Shown here: positions 50,284 through 59,855 of the stretch, in pieces
How positions within the stretch are numbered: the stretch's first letter is position 1
How the letters are laid out: each line of letters begins with the position of its first letter
DNA from: Clostridium intestinale DSM 6191
GTDB lineage: Bacteria > Bacillota > Clostridia > Clostridiales > Clostridiaceae
NCBI RefSeq assembly: GCF_900130055.1
Contig: NZ_FQXU01000005.1
Span: 372,001 to 436,000, forward strand
Reading direction: 5' to 3'
Length of the DNA stretch: 64,000 nt
Position numbers and translations under genes: made by a program
Notes under the pieces: model-generated
What the model was told of the DNA's origin: nothing
What the model saw: only the letters and a program-made list of their open reading frames with translations
Databases searched by the model: none

Positions 50284-52347
50284 ATGGAGGTCTTAGGCAA
50301 AAGAAATTTTAAAAAGAATTTTGATATATTAGTAGCTTTTGGAGTAATAGGGATAGTAATGATGATAATTATTCCTTTACCAACATGGCTGTTAGATGTA
50401 TTTTTAGCTTTTAATATAACCTTATCTATAGTAATTTTATTAATTACTATGTTTACAACAAACGTTTTACAATTTTCTGTATTTCCAACATTATTACTTG
50501 TAACAACGCTATTTAGGTTAGGATTAAATATATCATCAACAAGGCTTATATTATCTCAAGGAGATGCAGGAAATGTAATAGAGGCATTTGGTACCTTCGT
50601 TGTAGGAGGTAATTATGCAGTAGGAATTATTTTATTTGTTATAATTGTTCTTATTCAGTTTATAGTTATAACTAACGGAGCTGGGAGAGTTTCAGAAGTT
50701 TCAGCTAGATTTACATTAGATGCTATGCCAGGAAAACAAATGAGTATAGATGCAGATTTAAATGCAGGGCTTATAGATGAAACTGGAGCTAAAAAAAGAA
50801 GAGAAGATCTTCAGGCTGAAGCAGATTTTTATGGAGCAATGGATGGAGCTTCAAAGTTCGTTAAAGGAGATGCTATAGCCGGAATAGTAATTACTATAAT
50901 CAATATTTTAGCTGGAATAGTTATAGGAATTCTTCAAAGAAATTTAGATGCTGCTCAAGCAGCAGCAATATATACAAAATTGACAGTTGGAGATGGTCTT
51001 GTTTCTCAGATACCTGCACTTCTTATATCAACAGCTTCAGGTATTTTAGTTACTCGTTCAGGAAATGCTACTAACTTTGGAGAAACTTTAGGTAAACAGA
51101 TAACTGCTTTCCCAGTGGTATTAGGAATGGCTGGAGTAATATCAGGTATGATGGCAATTATACCAGGATTTCCTAAGATACCGTTTTTAGTGGCAGGAGC
51201 TGCTTTAGGTTCTGCATCATATTTCTTAATTAAAGATCAAAATGAGCAGATAGAGCAAGAGTTTACAAGAGAAGAAGAAGAACTTATGGAGATAGAAAAA
51301 AAGGAACCAGAGAATGTTATGAATTTAATTTCTGTGGAGCCTATGGAAGTTGAAATAGGTTATGGTCTTATTCCTTTAGCAGATGAATCTATAGGTGGAG
51401 ATTTACTTCAAAGAATAGCTTCTGTTAGAAGACAGTGTGCTATAGAAATGGGTATAATAGTTCAACCTATAAGAATAAGAGATAATCTTCAGCTTAAAAC
51501 TAATGAGTATGTTATAAAAATAAGAGGAACTGTAATAAACTCATCAGACTTAATGCCTAACATGCTTTTATGTATGGATCCTTCAGGGGATACAACTGAT
51601 ATACCAGGAATTAAAACTATGGAGCCAACATTTGGACTTCCAGCAGTATGGATTAATAAGGATCAAAGAGAAGAAGCTGAAATAAGAGGACTTACTGTAG
51701 TTGATCCTACAACTGTTATGGTTACTCACTTAACTGAGACTATAAAAGCTCATGGTTATGAATTATTAGGAAGACAAGAAGTTAAGATGATAGTTGATAA
51801 TACTAGAGAAAGATACTCAGCAGTTGTTGACGAACTTATACCGGATTTAATGACTATAGGAGAACTTCAAAAGATACTACAAAATCTTTTAAAGGAGAAA
51901 GTTCCAATAAAAGATATGGTTACAATATTAGAATCTTTAGCTGATAACTCAAGAAATACAAAAGATATTGAACTTTTAACTGAGTACGTAAGATTCTCTT
52001 TAGCAAGAACTATATGTAATGGACTTATAGATGAAAGTAGAGCAATAACAGTTGTAACCTTAGACCCACAAATAGAAGACCTAATTGCAAATAATACACA
52101 AAAATCAATACAAGGTTCATTCCCAGCAATTGATCCTGATACTACAACAAGAATATTTAATGGAATTAGGGATGTAGTAGAAAGAGTTTATTTCTATAAT
52201 AATCAACCAGTTGTTTTAGTATCACCAAAGATAAGACCGGTTTTTAGAAAACTTATTGAAATGGTGTACCCTCATATTATGGTAGTTTCTTTAAATGAAA
52301 TACCTAATGATGTGGAAATAAGAACTGAAGGAGTAGTGACAGTATAG
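50284..52347 (+). CDS. flhA: FlhA export-gate protein
   Basis: 687 residues. Eight membrane helices (about 20-310) with the FHIPEP signature region RFTLDAMPGKQMSIDADLNAGLID (about 140-175), then the large cytosolic domain that docks chaperone-cargo complexes. Stop and flhF start are adjacent. Confidence 0.97.
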   Translation: MEVLGKRNFKKNFDILVAFGVIGIVMMIIIPLPTWLLDVFLAFNITLSIVILLITMFTTNVLQFSVFPTLLLVTTLFRLGLNISSTRLILSQGDAGNVIEAFGTFVVGGNYAVGIILFVIIVLIQFIVITNGAGRVSEVSARFTLDAMPGKQMSIDADLNAGLIDETGAKKRREDLQAEADFYGAMDGASKFVKGDAIAGIVITIINILAGIVIGILQRNLDAAQAAAIYTKLTVGDGLVSQIPALLISTASGILVTRSGNATNFGETLGKQITAFPVVLGMAGVISGMMAIIPGFPKIPFLVAGAALGSASYFLIKDQNEQIEQEFTREEEELMEIEKKEPENVMNLISVEPMEVEIGYGLIPLADESIGGDLLQRIASVRRQCAIEMGIIVQPIRIRDNLQLKTNEYVIKIRGTVINSSDLMPNMLLCMDPSGDTTDIPGIKTMEPTFGLPAVWINKDQREEAEIRGLTVVDPTTVMVTHLTETIKAHGYELLGRQEVKMIVDNTRERYSAVVDELIPDLMTIGELQKILQNLLKEKVPIKDMVTILESLADNSRNTKDIELLTEYVRFSLARTICNGLIDESRAITVVTLDPQIEDLIANNTQKSIQGSFPAIDPDTTTRIFNGIRDVVERVYFYNNQPVVLVSPKIRPVFRKLIEMVYPHIMVVSLNEIPNDVEIRTEGVVTV

Positions 52348-53502
52348 ATGGTTATAAAAAAGTACATAGTGAGTAGCATGAATGAAGCTATGACTAGAAT
52401 TAGATATGAACTTGGAAAAGATGCAGTTATACTTAGTCAAAGAAAAATAAAAAGACCAGGCTTTAAAGGATTTTTTTCTCCTAAGCTTATAGAAGTAACT
52501 GCTGCTGTAGAAAAAATGGCAGAACCTAAAAATGAGGTTAAAAAAGCTAATGAATTTGAAAGCTCTATAGATTCTATAAAAAAACTTATGGAACAAGAGT
52601 TAAAGAATAAAAGTACTAAAATGGATGTTAAAGCTGACACTCCAAAAGAAACTGCTGTATCCACTTCTTCAGATAATGAATTAAAAAAGGAAATGGGAGA
52701 AATTAAAGATCTTTTATCTAAGGTTTTAGAAAAGGAAGAAATAATAGAAGAAGATAAATTCATTTCTTTTCTAAAAGATAGAGATATAGAAGAAGTATTC
52801 ATAAAAGACATTATTAGAGACATTAAGGCAACTCCAGCTTTTGAAGAGAAAAAAGAGATTTTAAGGAATTATTTAAGTAATTTAATAAAAATAGATACAA
52901 ACAATTTAAATGGAACAGTAGTTTTTGCAGGACCTACAGGGGTTGGTAAAACTACAACCATAGCTAAAATAGCTGGAAAACTTGCTTTAGTTGAAAAGAG
53001 AAAAGTTGGACTAATAACTATAGATACATATAGAATAGGTGCTGTTGAGCAATTAAAAACCTATGCGGAAATAATGGGAATAGCTTTAGAAGTTGTAATA
53101 ACTTTAAAGGAAATGGAAGAAGCTATTGAGAAGTTAAAATACTGTGACACCATATTAGTAGATACCACAGGAAGAAGCTCTAAAAATACAATGCAGATTT
53201 CAGAACTTAGAGCATTTGTTGAAAAAGCTTCTCCAGATTCAATATATTTAGTAATGTCTTCAATTATAAAAAATAAAGATATTGATATAATTTTAGAAGG
53301 ATATAAACTTTTAAATTATGATGGAATAATAATAACAAAACTTGATGAAACTTCAGTTTATGGAGGACTAGTAAAGATAATAAAGGAGTCAAACAAACCT
53401 ATAGTTTACGTAACTACAGGGCAGTCTGTTCCAGAAGATATTAAAAAGCCTACAAAAAGAGAACTATTAGAACTTATTCTAGGGGAGGATAGTGTATGCT
53501 AG
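52348..53502 (+). CDS. flhF: FlhF signal-recognition-type GTPase
   Basis: 384 residues. B domain at start (KKYIVSSMNEAMTRIRYELGKDAVILSQRKI), then NG GTPase: P-loop VVFAGPTGVGKTTTIAKIAG, ITIDTYRIGAVEQLKTYAEIMG, DTTGRSSKN, TKLDETS. FlhF sets place and number of flagella. The ribosome site GAAGGAG lies within the end of flhA. It overlaps flhG by seven bases. Confidence 0.95.
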   Translation: MVIKKYIVSSMNEAMTRIRYELGKDAVILSQRKIKRPGFKGFFSPKLIEVTAAVEKMAEPKNEVKKANEFESSIDSIKKLMEQELKNKSTKMDVKADTPKETAVSTSSDNELKKEMGEIKDLLSKVLEKEEIIEEDKFISFLKDRDIEEVFIKDIIRDIKATPAFEEKKEILRNYLSNLIKIDTNNLNGTVVFAGPTGVGKTTTIAKIAGKLALVEKRKVGLITIDTYRIGAVEQLKTYAEIMGIALEVVITLKEMEEAIEKLKYCDTILVDTTGRSSKNTMQISELRAFVEKASPDSIYLVMSSIIKNKDIDIILEGYKLLNYDGIIITKLDETSVYGGLVKIIKESNKPIVYVTTGQSVPEDIKKPTKRELLELILGEDSVC

Positions 53503-54350
53503 ATCAAGCTGTTAAGTTAAGAGAATTAGCTTCAAATGGTGGAAATAAACCTAGATGCAAAATCATTACTATTACCTCTGGAAAAGGTGGAGTTGGAAAA
53601 AGTAATATAGTAGTTAACTTGGCCATATCTCTTAGAGAAGAAGGAAAAAGAGTTTTGGTTTTTGATGCGGATATAGGAATGGGAAACGATGATGTTTTGA
53701 TGGGAGTTTTTCCAAAACATAATTTGTTTGATATTTTAGATGACAGTAAAGATATACATGAGGTGTTAGCTGATGGTCCCTTAGGAGTAAAACTTCTTTC
53801 AGGGGGATCAGGAATTAATAAGGTAGAAGATCTTACAGAACAAGAAAGAAATAAGTTTCTAGAAAAAATTCAAACCCTAGAAGATTATGATTATATATTA
53901 ATAGATACTGGAGCCGGCATAAATAGGAGTGTATTAGCTTTTATATCCTGCTGCGAGGAATTAATAGTGGTTACTACTCCAGAACCTACCTCTTTAACCG
54001 ATGCATATAGCTTGCTTAAAGCAACAAAACACTTTAAAATTAAAAGTAAAGCGAATATAATTGTAAATAAAGCATTTACTATAAAAGAAGGAATAGATAC
54101 ATTCTCTAAATTTAAAAGTGCAGTAGATAAATTTTTAGGATTAGAACTATCCCATTTAGGAACAGTTTTAGAGGATAGAAAACTAGTGCAATCAGTAAGA
54201 GAACAAAAACCATTTACTTTAGCTTATCCTAATAGTGATGCTTCAAAATGTATAAAAGAAATAGCAACTAAACTTCAAGGACAAGAAGTTAGAAACGAAA
54301 GCATAGGTGTGCAGGGGCTGTTTAAGAAAATATTTAGTATTTTTTCATAG
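53496..54350 (+). CDS. flhG: FlhG (MinD-like) ATPase
   Basis: 284 residues. Deviant Walker A ITSGKGGVGKSN at about residue 26, VLVFDADIGMGNDDVLMG, then DYILIDTGAGI. FlhG stimulates FlhF and limits flagellar number. The N-terminal helix LDQAVKLRELA resembles the FlhF-activating peptide. GGGGAGG precedes the ATG. Confidence 0.94.
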   Translation: MLDQAVKLRELASNGGNKPRCKIITITSGKGGVGKSNIVVNLAISLREEGKRVLVFDADIGMGNDDVLMGVFPKHNLFDILDDSKDIHEVLADGPLGVKLLSGGSGINKVEDLTEQERNKFLEKIQTLEDYDYILIDTGAGINRSVLAFISCCEELIVVTTPEPTSLTDAYSLLKATKHFKIKSKANIIVNKAFTIKEGIDTFSKFKSAVDKFLGLELSHLGTVLEDRKLVQSVREQKPFTLAYPNSDASKCIKEIATKLQGQEVRNESIGVQGLFKKIFSIFS

Positions 54351-54358
54351 GGGGAGAA

Positions 54359-54997
54359 ATGAAATCATTAGAAATAGGGTTAAACAGAATTATATCTATA
54401 TTTTGGGAAGATAAAAAAGTATATAAGTCAACGGTTCAAGAGGAAGATGAAAAGACTTTTTCTATTACTATACCTGTTGCAGAAGGAAATTACCTTTTTA
54501 TAAAGGAAGGTGAATGGATTTCAGCAACCTTTCATGAAGAAAATGGAATAGTATATAAATTTACAACTATGATTATAAAAAGAAAAATTGAAAATAATAT
54601 ACCTATGTATGTTTTATCTATTCCAGAGAAATATACTAAGGTACAAAGAAGAAACTATGTTAGAGTTACAACTATGTATCCAGTAGAATACTCAATTTTT
54701 ACAGTTGATACTCAAACTGTATTTAGTAGTTTTAAAACTGCAACTCTACTAGACTTAAGTGGTGGAGGTTTAAGGTTTAAATCTAAAGAAAGAATAGAGC
54801 TTTCAGAGAAAGTTGCATTAAAACTTAAGTATGAGGAAGAAGAAGTTTTAATAAAAGGGAAAATAGTAAGAGTTGATAAAACAGAAGATAGCCAATATAT
54901 TTATGGAGTTTCTTTTTCAAATCCTTCAGAAAGAGAACGAGATAAGATAATTAAGATAGTATTTACTATAATTAGAAAACAAAGAAGTGTAATATAA
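54359..54997 (+). CDS. YcgR-type PilZ protein
   Basis: 212 residues. N-terminal YcgR domain (about 1-95) and PilZ domain with c-di-GMP motif residues QRRNYVRVTTMYPVEYSI (RxxxR at about 98-104) and LDLSGGGLRFKSKE (D/NxSxxG). It should slow the motor or stator when c-di-GMP is high, as YcgR/DgrA/MotI do. GGGGGAG precedes the ATG. Confidence 0.92.
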   Translation: MKSLEIGLNRIISIFWEDKKVYKSTVQEEDEKTFSITIPVAEGNYLFIKEGEWISATFHEENGIVYKFTTMIIKRKIENNIPMYVLSIPEKYTKVQRRNYVRVTTMYPVEYSIFTVDTQTVFSSFKTATLLDLSGGGLRFKSKERIELSEKVALKLKYEEEEVLIKGKIVRVDKTEDSQYIYGVSFSNPSERERDKIIKIVFTIIRKQRSVI

Positions 54998-55015
54998 AAT
55001 AAGGGGGACAAAGTC

Positions 55016-55741
55016 ATGACAATAGCCAATGCTAGACCATCTAAAGAGCAGCTAGCAGAAAAATATATACCGTTAGTAAAGTATATAGCATCGAGAGTAA
55101 TATTAGGTAAAACAAAGTATGTAGAATACGATGATTTATTAGGCTATGGCATGGTTGGTCTCATGGATGCTATTAATAAATTTGACTATGAAAAGGGAAT
55201 GAAATTCTCAACCTATGCATCTATAAGAATAAGAGGATCAATGATAGATGAGATTAGAAAAAACTCTCCTATTACAAAAGGTGCAATTGATAAATTAAAT
55301 AGATTTAATGATGCAGTAGAGAATCTTCAAAGAACTCTTCTTAGAGAACCATCTACAGAAGAGGTAGCTAAGGAACTTGGAGTTACAATTAAAGAAGTTG
55401 CTGAGGTTGAGAATTATATAAACTATATATCTATTCAGTCTTTGGATGACGTAATATTTTCAGATGATGAGGATATGTCTATAAAGGGAATAATAGAAGA
55501 TAAGAATAGTCCTTCCCCTGAAAAAACTCTAGAAGAAAAAGAAGAACTTGAGATGCTTGAAAAAGCTATAGAACTTCTAAATGAAAAAGATAAAATGATA
55601 TTAAGTTTATATTATTATGAAGGATTAACATTGAAAGAAATAGGTAAGATCCTTGAGGTATCTGAGTCAAGAATCTGCCAATTACATAGTAGAGCAATTA
55701 GAAATTTAAGAACTAATATGAAAAAATTACATTATACATAA
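55016..55741 (+). CDS. sigD: SigD/FliA flagellar sigma-28 factor
   Basis: 241 residues. Region 2 (YIPLVKYIASRVI; YDDLLGYGMVGLMDAINKFDYEKGMKFSTYASIRIRGSMIDEIRK), region 3 (PITKGAIDKLNRFNDAVENL) and region 4 (LTLKEIGKILEVSESRICQLHSRAI). It reads the TAAA-N15-GCCGATAA promoters found at 16081, 23755 and 32198. FlgM (16147) is its inhibitor. Confidence 0.96.
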   Translation: MTIANARPSKEQLAEKYIPLVKYIASRVILGKTKYVEYDDLLGYGMVGLMDAINKFDYEKGMKFSTYASIRIRGSMIDEIRKNSPITKGAIDKLNRFNDAVENLQRTLLREPSTEEVAKELGVTIKEVAEVENYINYISIQSLDDVIFSDDEDMSIKGIIEDKNSPSPEKTLEEKEELEMLEKAIELLNEKDKMILSLYYYEGLTLKEIGKILEVSESRICQLHSRAIRNLRTNMKKLHYT

Positions 55742-55752
55742 AGAGGGATTAT

Positions 55753-56229
55753 ATGCCGATACTTATTATTTTAGCAGGAGTGCTCTTGATTTATTTTAAC
55801 TATAAAGGTTTAAAAAAAGAGGATAAGAGTTTTTTGAGTATATTACAAAATGAAGAAGAAAATATTTCAGACACTGATTTAGAAATAGGAAAGCTCAGAA
55901 GAGAATTTTCCGAAACTATCCTAGAACTCCAAAAAGAGATCATTGAATTAAAAGAAGTAAAGCAGTATAATTATCCAAAGGACAATAGTTATCAGTTAGA
56001 GGATAACACTAATGATGAAAACTATACTAAAATAGACACACTTATAGATGATGAAATTGATATAGTTGAAGAAGAGAATGAAACAGAAAATCAAGTAATT
56101 AGTAGAATGAATGTAATTAAAGATCTTATAGATAAAGGATATACTGACGAAGATATATGTGAAAGCCTTTCAATGGGAAAGGGGGAAGTACTATTAATAA
56201 AAAGTTTATTAAAACAATCAAAAATTTAA
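55753..56229 (+). CDS. SwrB/DUF6115-like membrane protein
   Basis: 158 residues. One N-terminal membrane helix (PILIILAGVLLIYFNYKG), a coiled coil (LEIGKLRREFSETILELQKEIIELKEV), an acidic middle and a C-terminal helix-turn-helix-like end (VIKDLIDKGYTDEDICESLSMGKGEVLLIKSLLKQ). Position right after sigD, size and layout equal B. subtilis SwrB, which promotes FliP-dependent export. Sequence similarity to SwrB itself cannot be judged by eye, so no symbol is given. Confidence 0.8.
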   Translation: MPILIILAGVLLIYFNYKGLKKEDKSFLSILQNEEENISDTDLEIGKLRREFSETILELQKEIIELKEVKQYNYPKDNSYQLEDNTNDENYTKIDTLIDDEIDIVEEENETENQVISRMNVIKDLIDKGYTDEDICESLSMGKGEVLLIKSLLKQSKI

Positions 56230-56423
56230 TCAATTTTTTAAATGATAGAAAATTATTAATTGGTATGGGAATAGGACTAATCCTAGCTACTATTTTAATG
56301 CTTGGATATAATTCTAATCAGCAACTTTCACAAGCAAGGATTGAAGAAAAAGCCAGAGAATATGGTATGAAATATCCAGATGAAGTAAAAGTTATTTTTG
56401 ATAAAGAGGATGTGGAGAAATGA
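56193..56423 (+). CDS. Small membrane protein with probable AUU start
   Basis: In the frame ending TGA 56421-56423 (overlapping the flgF ATG) the region codes NKKFIKTIKNLINFLNDRKL, a membrane helix (LLIGMGIGLILATILMLGY) and a charged tail (EEKAREYGMKYPDEVKVIF). No ATG, GTG or TTG precedes the NKKF segment after the upstream stop at 56160, but ATT 56193 sits seven bases behind a strong AAAGGGGG. ATG 56265 is possible but lacks a ribosome site and would start inside the helix. With the ATT start the product is 76 residues and overlaps the SwrB-like gene by 37 bases. Function unknown. Confidence 0.6.
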   Translation: MNKKFIKTIKNLINFLNDRKLLIGMGIGLILATILMLGYNSNQQLSQARIEEKAREYGMKYPDEVKVIFDKEDVEK

Positions 56424-57202
56424 TAAGAGGTTTATACACGGCAGTAACAGGTTTAGTTACTTTAGAGGCTAAACAAGATGTAATTACTAACAATATAGCA
56501 AATGCTAATACAACTGGATTTAAAGGTGATAACTTATCTATAAAGAGCTTTGAAGATGTACTTTTAGCTAATAAAGAGAAACTTGCAAATGGAAATACGG
56601 TTAAAAACACTTTAGGTAAGTTAAACCTAGGAGCTAAGATAGACGAAACTAATACTCTTTGGACTCAAGGAACTTTAAATGAAACTGAAAAAAAGACGGA
56701 CTTTGGAATACAAGGAAGTGGATTTTTTACAGTTAGAAAAAATACTGCTGACGGTGTAAAAGAATATTATACAAGAGACGGTAACTTTAGAGTAAATACT
56801 CAAGGATATTTAGTTACTAATACTGGTGATAGTGTATTAGGAGTAAACAATGCTACAGGTGCAAGAGAACCTATTTACGTAGGAAACAACGAACCACAGT
56901 TAGATGCAAGTGGTAATTTGTTTATTAATGGAGTAAGTACATATAAATTCGCAACAGCTGATTTTGAAGATTATAATTCACTTAAAAAAATTGGAGACAA
57001 TCTTTATGAGGGACAAAATCCTAACTATGGTGGTGAAGTTTCTGTACAGCAAGGTGTTTTAGAAAAAAGTAATGTTAATATAATAAATGAAATGGTTAAT
57101 ATGATGACAATAATGAGAAGTTTTGAAACTAACCAAAAAGTAGTACAAACTTTAGATGAGACTTTAGGAAAAGCAGCTAGTGAAATAGGTGCAGTAAGAT
57201 AA
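56420..57202 (+). CDS. flgF: FlgF/FlhO-like rod protein
   Basis: 260 residues: MIRGLYTAVTGLVTLEAKQDVITNNIANANTTGFKG start, QGSGFFTV and YYTRDGNFRVNTQGYLVT, and the end VNMMTIMRSFETNQKVVQTLDETL. It is one of two distal rod proteins at the operon end; the assignment F versus G follows order and comparison with B. subtilis FlhO/FlhP. Confidence 0.88.
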   Translation: MIRGLYTAVTGLVTLEAKQDVITNNIANANTTGFKGDNLSIKSFEDVLLANKEKLANGNTVKNTLGKLNLGAKIDETNTLWTQGTLNETEKKTDFGIQGSGFFTVRKNTADGVKEYYTRDGNFRVNTQGYLVTNTGDSVLGVNNATGAREPIYVGNNEPQLDASGNLFINGVSTYKFATADFEDYNSLKKIGDNLYEGQNPNYGGEVSVQQGVLEKSNVNIINEMVNMMTIMRSFETNQKVVQTLDETLGKAASEIGAVR

Positions 57203-57220
57203 TAAGGAGGGGAAAGCTTT

Positions 57221-57994
57221 ATGATGAGAATATTATGGACGGCTAAAAGTGCAATGAATGCTAACCAAGAGAAACTTGACAGCATCTCTAATAACTTAGC
57301 TAATGTTAATACTACAGGATATAAGAAAACAGAAACAGCTTTTAAAGACTTGTTATCTGAGTCCTTTGATAGATTAGGTTATCCTATCTACGACAAAGAT
57401 TCCTATACAGGAACTGGAGTAAAAACTACAGAGTGGACTAGAAACGGCAAACAAGGAAACTTAATGGAAACAAAACAACCAACTGATATAGCAATAGATG
57501 GACAAGGTTATTTTAGAGTAACCAAAGCTGATGGAAGTTATGCTTATACTAGAGATGGAAGTTTTAAGATTGATGCTTCAGGAACTTTAGTAACTGCTCA
57601 AGGGGATAAATTATCTATTCAATATGCAAATGGATATGGAGAAGGTAACCCAGCTCTTACAGCTAACACAACTAAGATCGATACAGACGGTAGTATATAT
57701 ATACAAAATGGAAGTACATATAATAGGATAGGAAATATTCCTCTATATAATGCAGTTGGAGATAATGCTTTTATTTCAGCTGGCTCTAATCTCTATGTTC
57801 CAGCAGAAGGAGTACAAGTTAATGAAGAAACTAATGCAGATATATACCAAGGTTTCTTAGAAGGATCAAATGTTGATATGGCTCAAGAGTTTTCAGAGAT
57901 GATAATTACGCAAAGAGCATTTCAACTTGCATCTAAAGGAATAACCACAGCAGATGAGATGTGGGGAATGGTTAATAATATGAGAGGTAGATAA
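57221..57994 (+). CDS. flgG: FlgG/FlhP-like distal rod protein
   Basis: 257 residues: MRILWTAKSAMNANQEKLDSISNNLANVNTTGYKK, DGQGYFRVTKADGSYAYTRDGSFKID, and EGSNVDMAQEFSEMIITQRAFQLASKGI at the end, the FlgG signature. AAGGAGGGG precedes the ATG. It is the last gene of the fla operon. Confidence 0.9.
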   Translation: MMRILWTAKSAMNANQEKLDSISNNLANVNTTGYKKTETAFKDLLSESFDRLGYPIYDKDSYTGTGVKTTEWTRNGKQGNLMETKQPTDIAIDGQGYFRVTKADGSYAYTRDGSFKIDASGTLVTAQGDKLSIQYANGYGEGNPALTANTTKIDTDGSIYIQNGSTYNRIGNIPLYNAVGDNAFISAGSNLYVPAEGVQVNEETNADIYQGFLEGSNVDMAQEFSEMIITQRAFQLASKGITTADEMWGMVNNMRGR

Positions 57995-58024
57995 AAAGCT
58001 TTGGCGAAATGCCAAAGCTTTTAT
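57994..58024. terminator. Bidirectional terminator between flgG and the pyrophosphatase gene
   Basis: AAAAGCTTTGGC pairs with GCCAAAGCTTTT around GAAAT. Flanking A and T runs serve both converging transcripts. Confidence 0.92.
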
Positions 58025-58025
58025 T

Positions 58026-59669
58026 TTACATTGAAGTTATTGTATTAGTTAAAGGTGGTATAACTTGCTTCTTTCTAGATAAAACTCCAGGTAAGAAAGC
58101 AGTGTGATCAACTAAGCTAACCTTAAATGCATTCTCAACTATTTCTGGTCTGCCACCAGCAACTAGTACTTGAGAACCTTCATTTAATATATCAGTTAAT
58201 AGAAGAACTACAACCTCTAAACCATTATCAATAGCTTTTTTGCTCATATACTCAAGCATTGAATCTTTTAATGGCATAAAGCCTTCAATATCCATAGTAT
58301 TAACTTGAGCAACACCTATTTTAGTATTTTCTATAGTGAAAGGTTTGAAGTCTTGATTAAAGATTTCTTCTACAGTTTTACCTTTTAAAGATGTACCTGC
58401 TTTGAACATTTCTTTTGCAAACTCTTCAATATTTATTTCAGCTATACTTGCAAGTCTCTTACAGATATTTTTATCTTCTTCAGTACAAGTTGGACTTCTG
58501 AATAATAATGTATCAGAAATGATAGCACCACATAAAAGTCCAGCAGCTTCTCTAGATGGTCTTATGCCATTTTCGAAGAATCTCTTAGCAACTATTGAAG
58601 AAGTTGAACCTATAGGCTCATTTCTAAAGTAAATAGGGTTACCAGTTTGAATGTCTGCAACTCTATGGTGATCTATTATCTCAAGAATTTCAGCATCTTC
58701 AAGTCCATTTACTGATTGACCTCTTTCGTTGTGGTCAACTTGAATAACTTTCTTTTTGTAGTTAGAAATCATGTGATATCTTGAGAAAGTACCAACAACT
58801 TTGTTACTAGAATCTAAAACTGGGTAGTTTCTGAATCTAGTTTCAACCATGATACTCTTTAAGTCATCTACTAAGTCTTCAGTAGAGAAAGCAATCAAGT
58901 TGTCTTTAACCATTACATACTCTACAGGAATAGATTGAACTATTAATCTAGAAGCTGTAAATGAATCATGAGGAGTAGATATTACAGTTATACCAAGTTC
59001 ACGAGCTTTTTCTAATAAAGTATCACTTAGTGTATGTGAACCTGTCAAAATCATTAGAGATACTTTAGCATCCATAATGGTTTCTTGAGCATCAGCTCTA
59101 TCTCCACCTACAATAACAATATCTCCTTCATCAATATATTCCTTTAAACCTTCTGGTTGCATAGCAGCCACCATTATTTTCCCAGGAAATATATTAAGGG
59201 CTTCATTTATGTAAATTGATTTTGCTGACAAAGTGTCAACTATATTGTCAATGGTAGTTTTGCTTTTTGATAATATTTTGTTATCCCAAATATCCATATA
59301 GCTGGATACTATGTTTGAAATAGATAAAACTCCTATTAAGTGAGTATTTCCATCAACTACGGGAATAGATTTAATGTTCTTTTCTTTCATTAAATTCCAA
59401 GCAGTTTTTAAAGATATATCAGCTGCAAGAGGAGTAATTTTATCAAAGGCAAGATCGCCTACCTTTAACTTTACTGTCTCTAAGTACATTGGCTTTTCAA
59501 CTTTAAAATAATCTAATATAAATTGAGTTTCTTGATTTACATTTCCTAGTCTTACTGGAATAGCTGGTATAGTGCCTGTTTTATTTTTAAATTCCGCATA
59601 AGCTAAAGCTGCACATATGGAATCTGAGTCAGGATTTTTATGTCCAGTAACATAAATAACATCTTTCAT
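58026..59669 (-). CDS. CBS-domain manganese-dependent inorganic pyrophosphatase
   Basis: 547 residues, family II pyrophosphatase with a regulatory insert. DHH part one: VTGHKNPDSDSICAALAYAEF. The insert (about 70-305) has two CBS halves (ITPLAADISLKTAWNLMKEKNIKSIPVVDG; MVETRFRNYPVLDSSNKVVGTF) flanking a DRTGG domain. Then the catalytic DHHRVAD and the DHHA2 end (VEEIFNQDFKPF; EVVVLLLTDILNEGSQVL). It hydrolyses pyrophosphate; adenine nucleotides bound by CBS adjust activity. AAGGAGG precedes the ATG on the minus strand. Confidence 0.94.
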   Translation of the reverse strand: MKDVIYVTGHKNPDSDSICAALAYAEFKNKTGTIPAIPVRLGNVNQETQFILDYFKVEKPMYLETVKLKVGDLAFDKITPLAADISLKTAWNLMKEKNIKSIPVVDGNTHLIGVLSISNIVSSYMDIWDNKILSKSKTTIDNIVDTLSAKSIYINEALNIFPGKIMVAAMQPEGLKEYIDEGDIVIVGGDRADAQETIMDAKVSLMILTGSHTLSDTLLEKARELGITVISTPHDSFTASRLIVQSIPVEYVMVKDNLIAFSTEDLVDDLKSIMVETRFRNYPVLDSSNKVVGTFSRYHMISNYKKKVIQVDHNERGQSVNGLEDAEILEIIDHHRVADIQTGNPIYFRNEPIGSTSSIVAKRFFENGIRPSREAAGLLCGAIISDTLLFRSPTCTEEDKNICKRLASIAEINIEEFAKEMFKAGTSLKGKTVEEIFNQDFKPFTIENTKIGVAQVNTMDIEGFMPLKDSMLEYMSKKAIDNGLEVVVLLLTDILNEGSQVLVAGGRPEIVENAFKVSLVDHTAFLPGVLSRKKQVIPPLTNTITSM

Positions 59670-59705
59670 TAAATGGCCTCCTTTATTGTCTTTGTTCCTA
59701 GTAAT

Positions 59706-59734
59706 ATTCTAATTTTAAAAGCCCTAATTGTAAA
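59706..59734 (-). promoter_or_regulatory. Sigma-A promoter of the pyrophosphatase gene
   Basis: On the minus strand TTTACA (59734-59729), 17-base spacer, TAGAAT (59711-59706): five of six matches in each box. The start lies about 30 bases before the ATG. Confidence 0.65.
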
Positions 59735-59855
59735 GAGCTAGTTAATATTTTAAATGTTTACACAATTATTAATATTATTATTGTAAATTTATTTCATAAT
59801 TTATAGGTAGAGTTACATATATTAGGATAGAGACAATATAAAAGGAGGAACTCAA

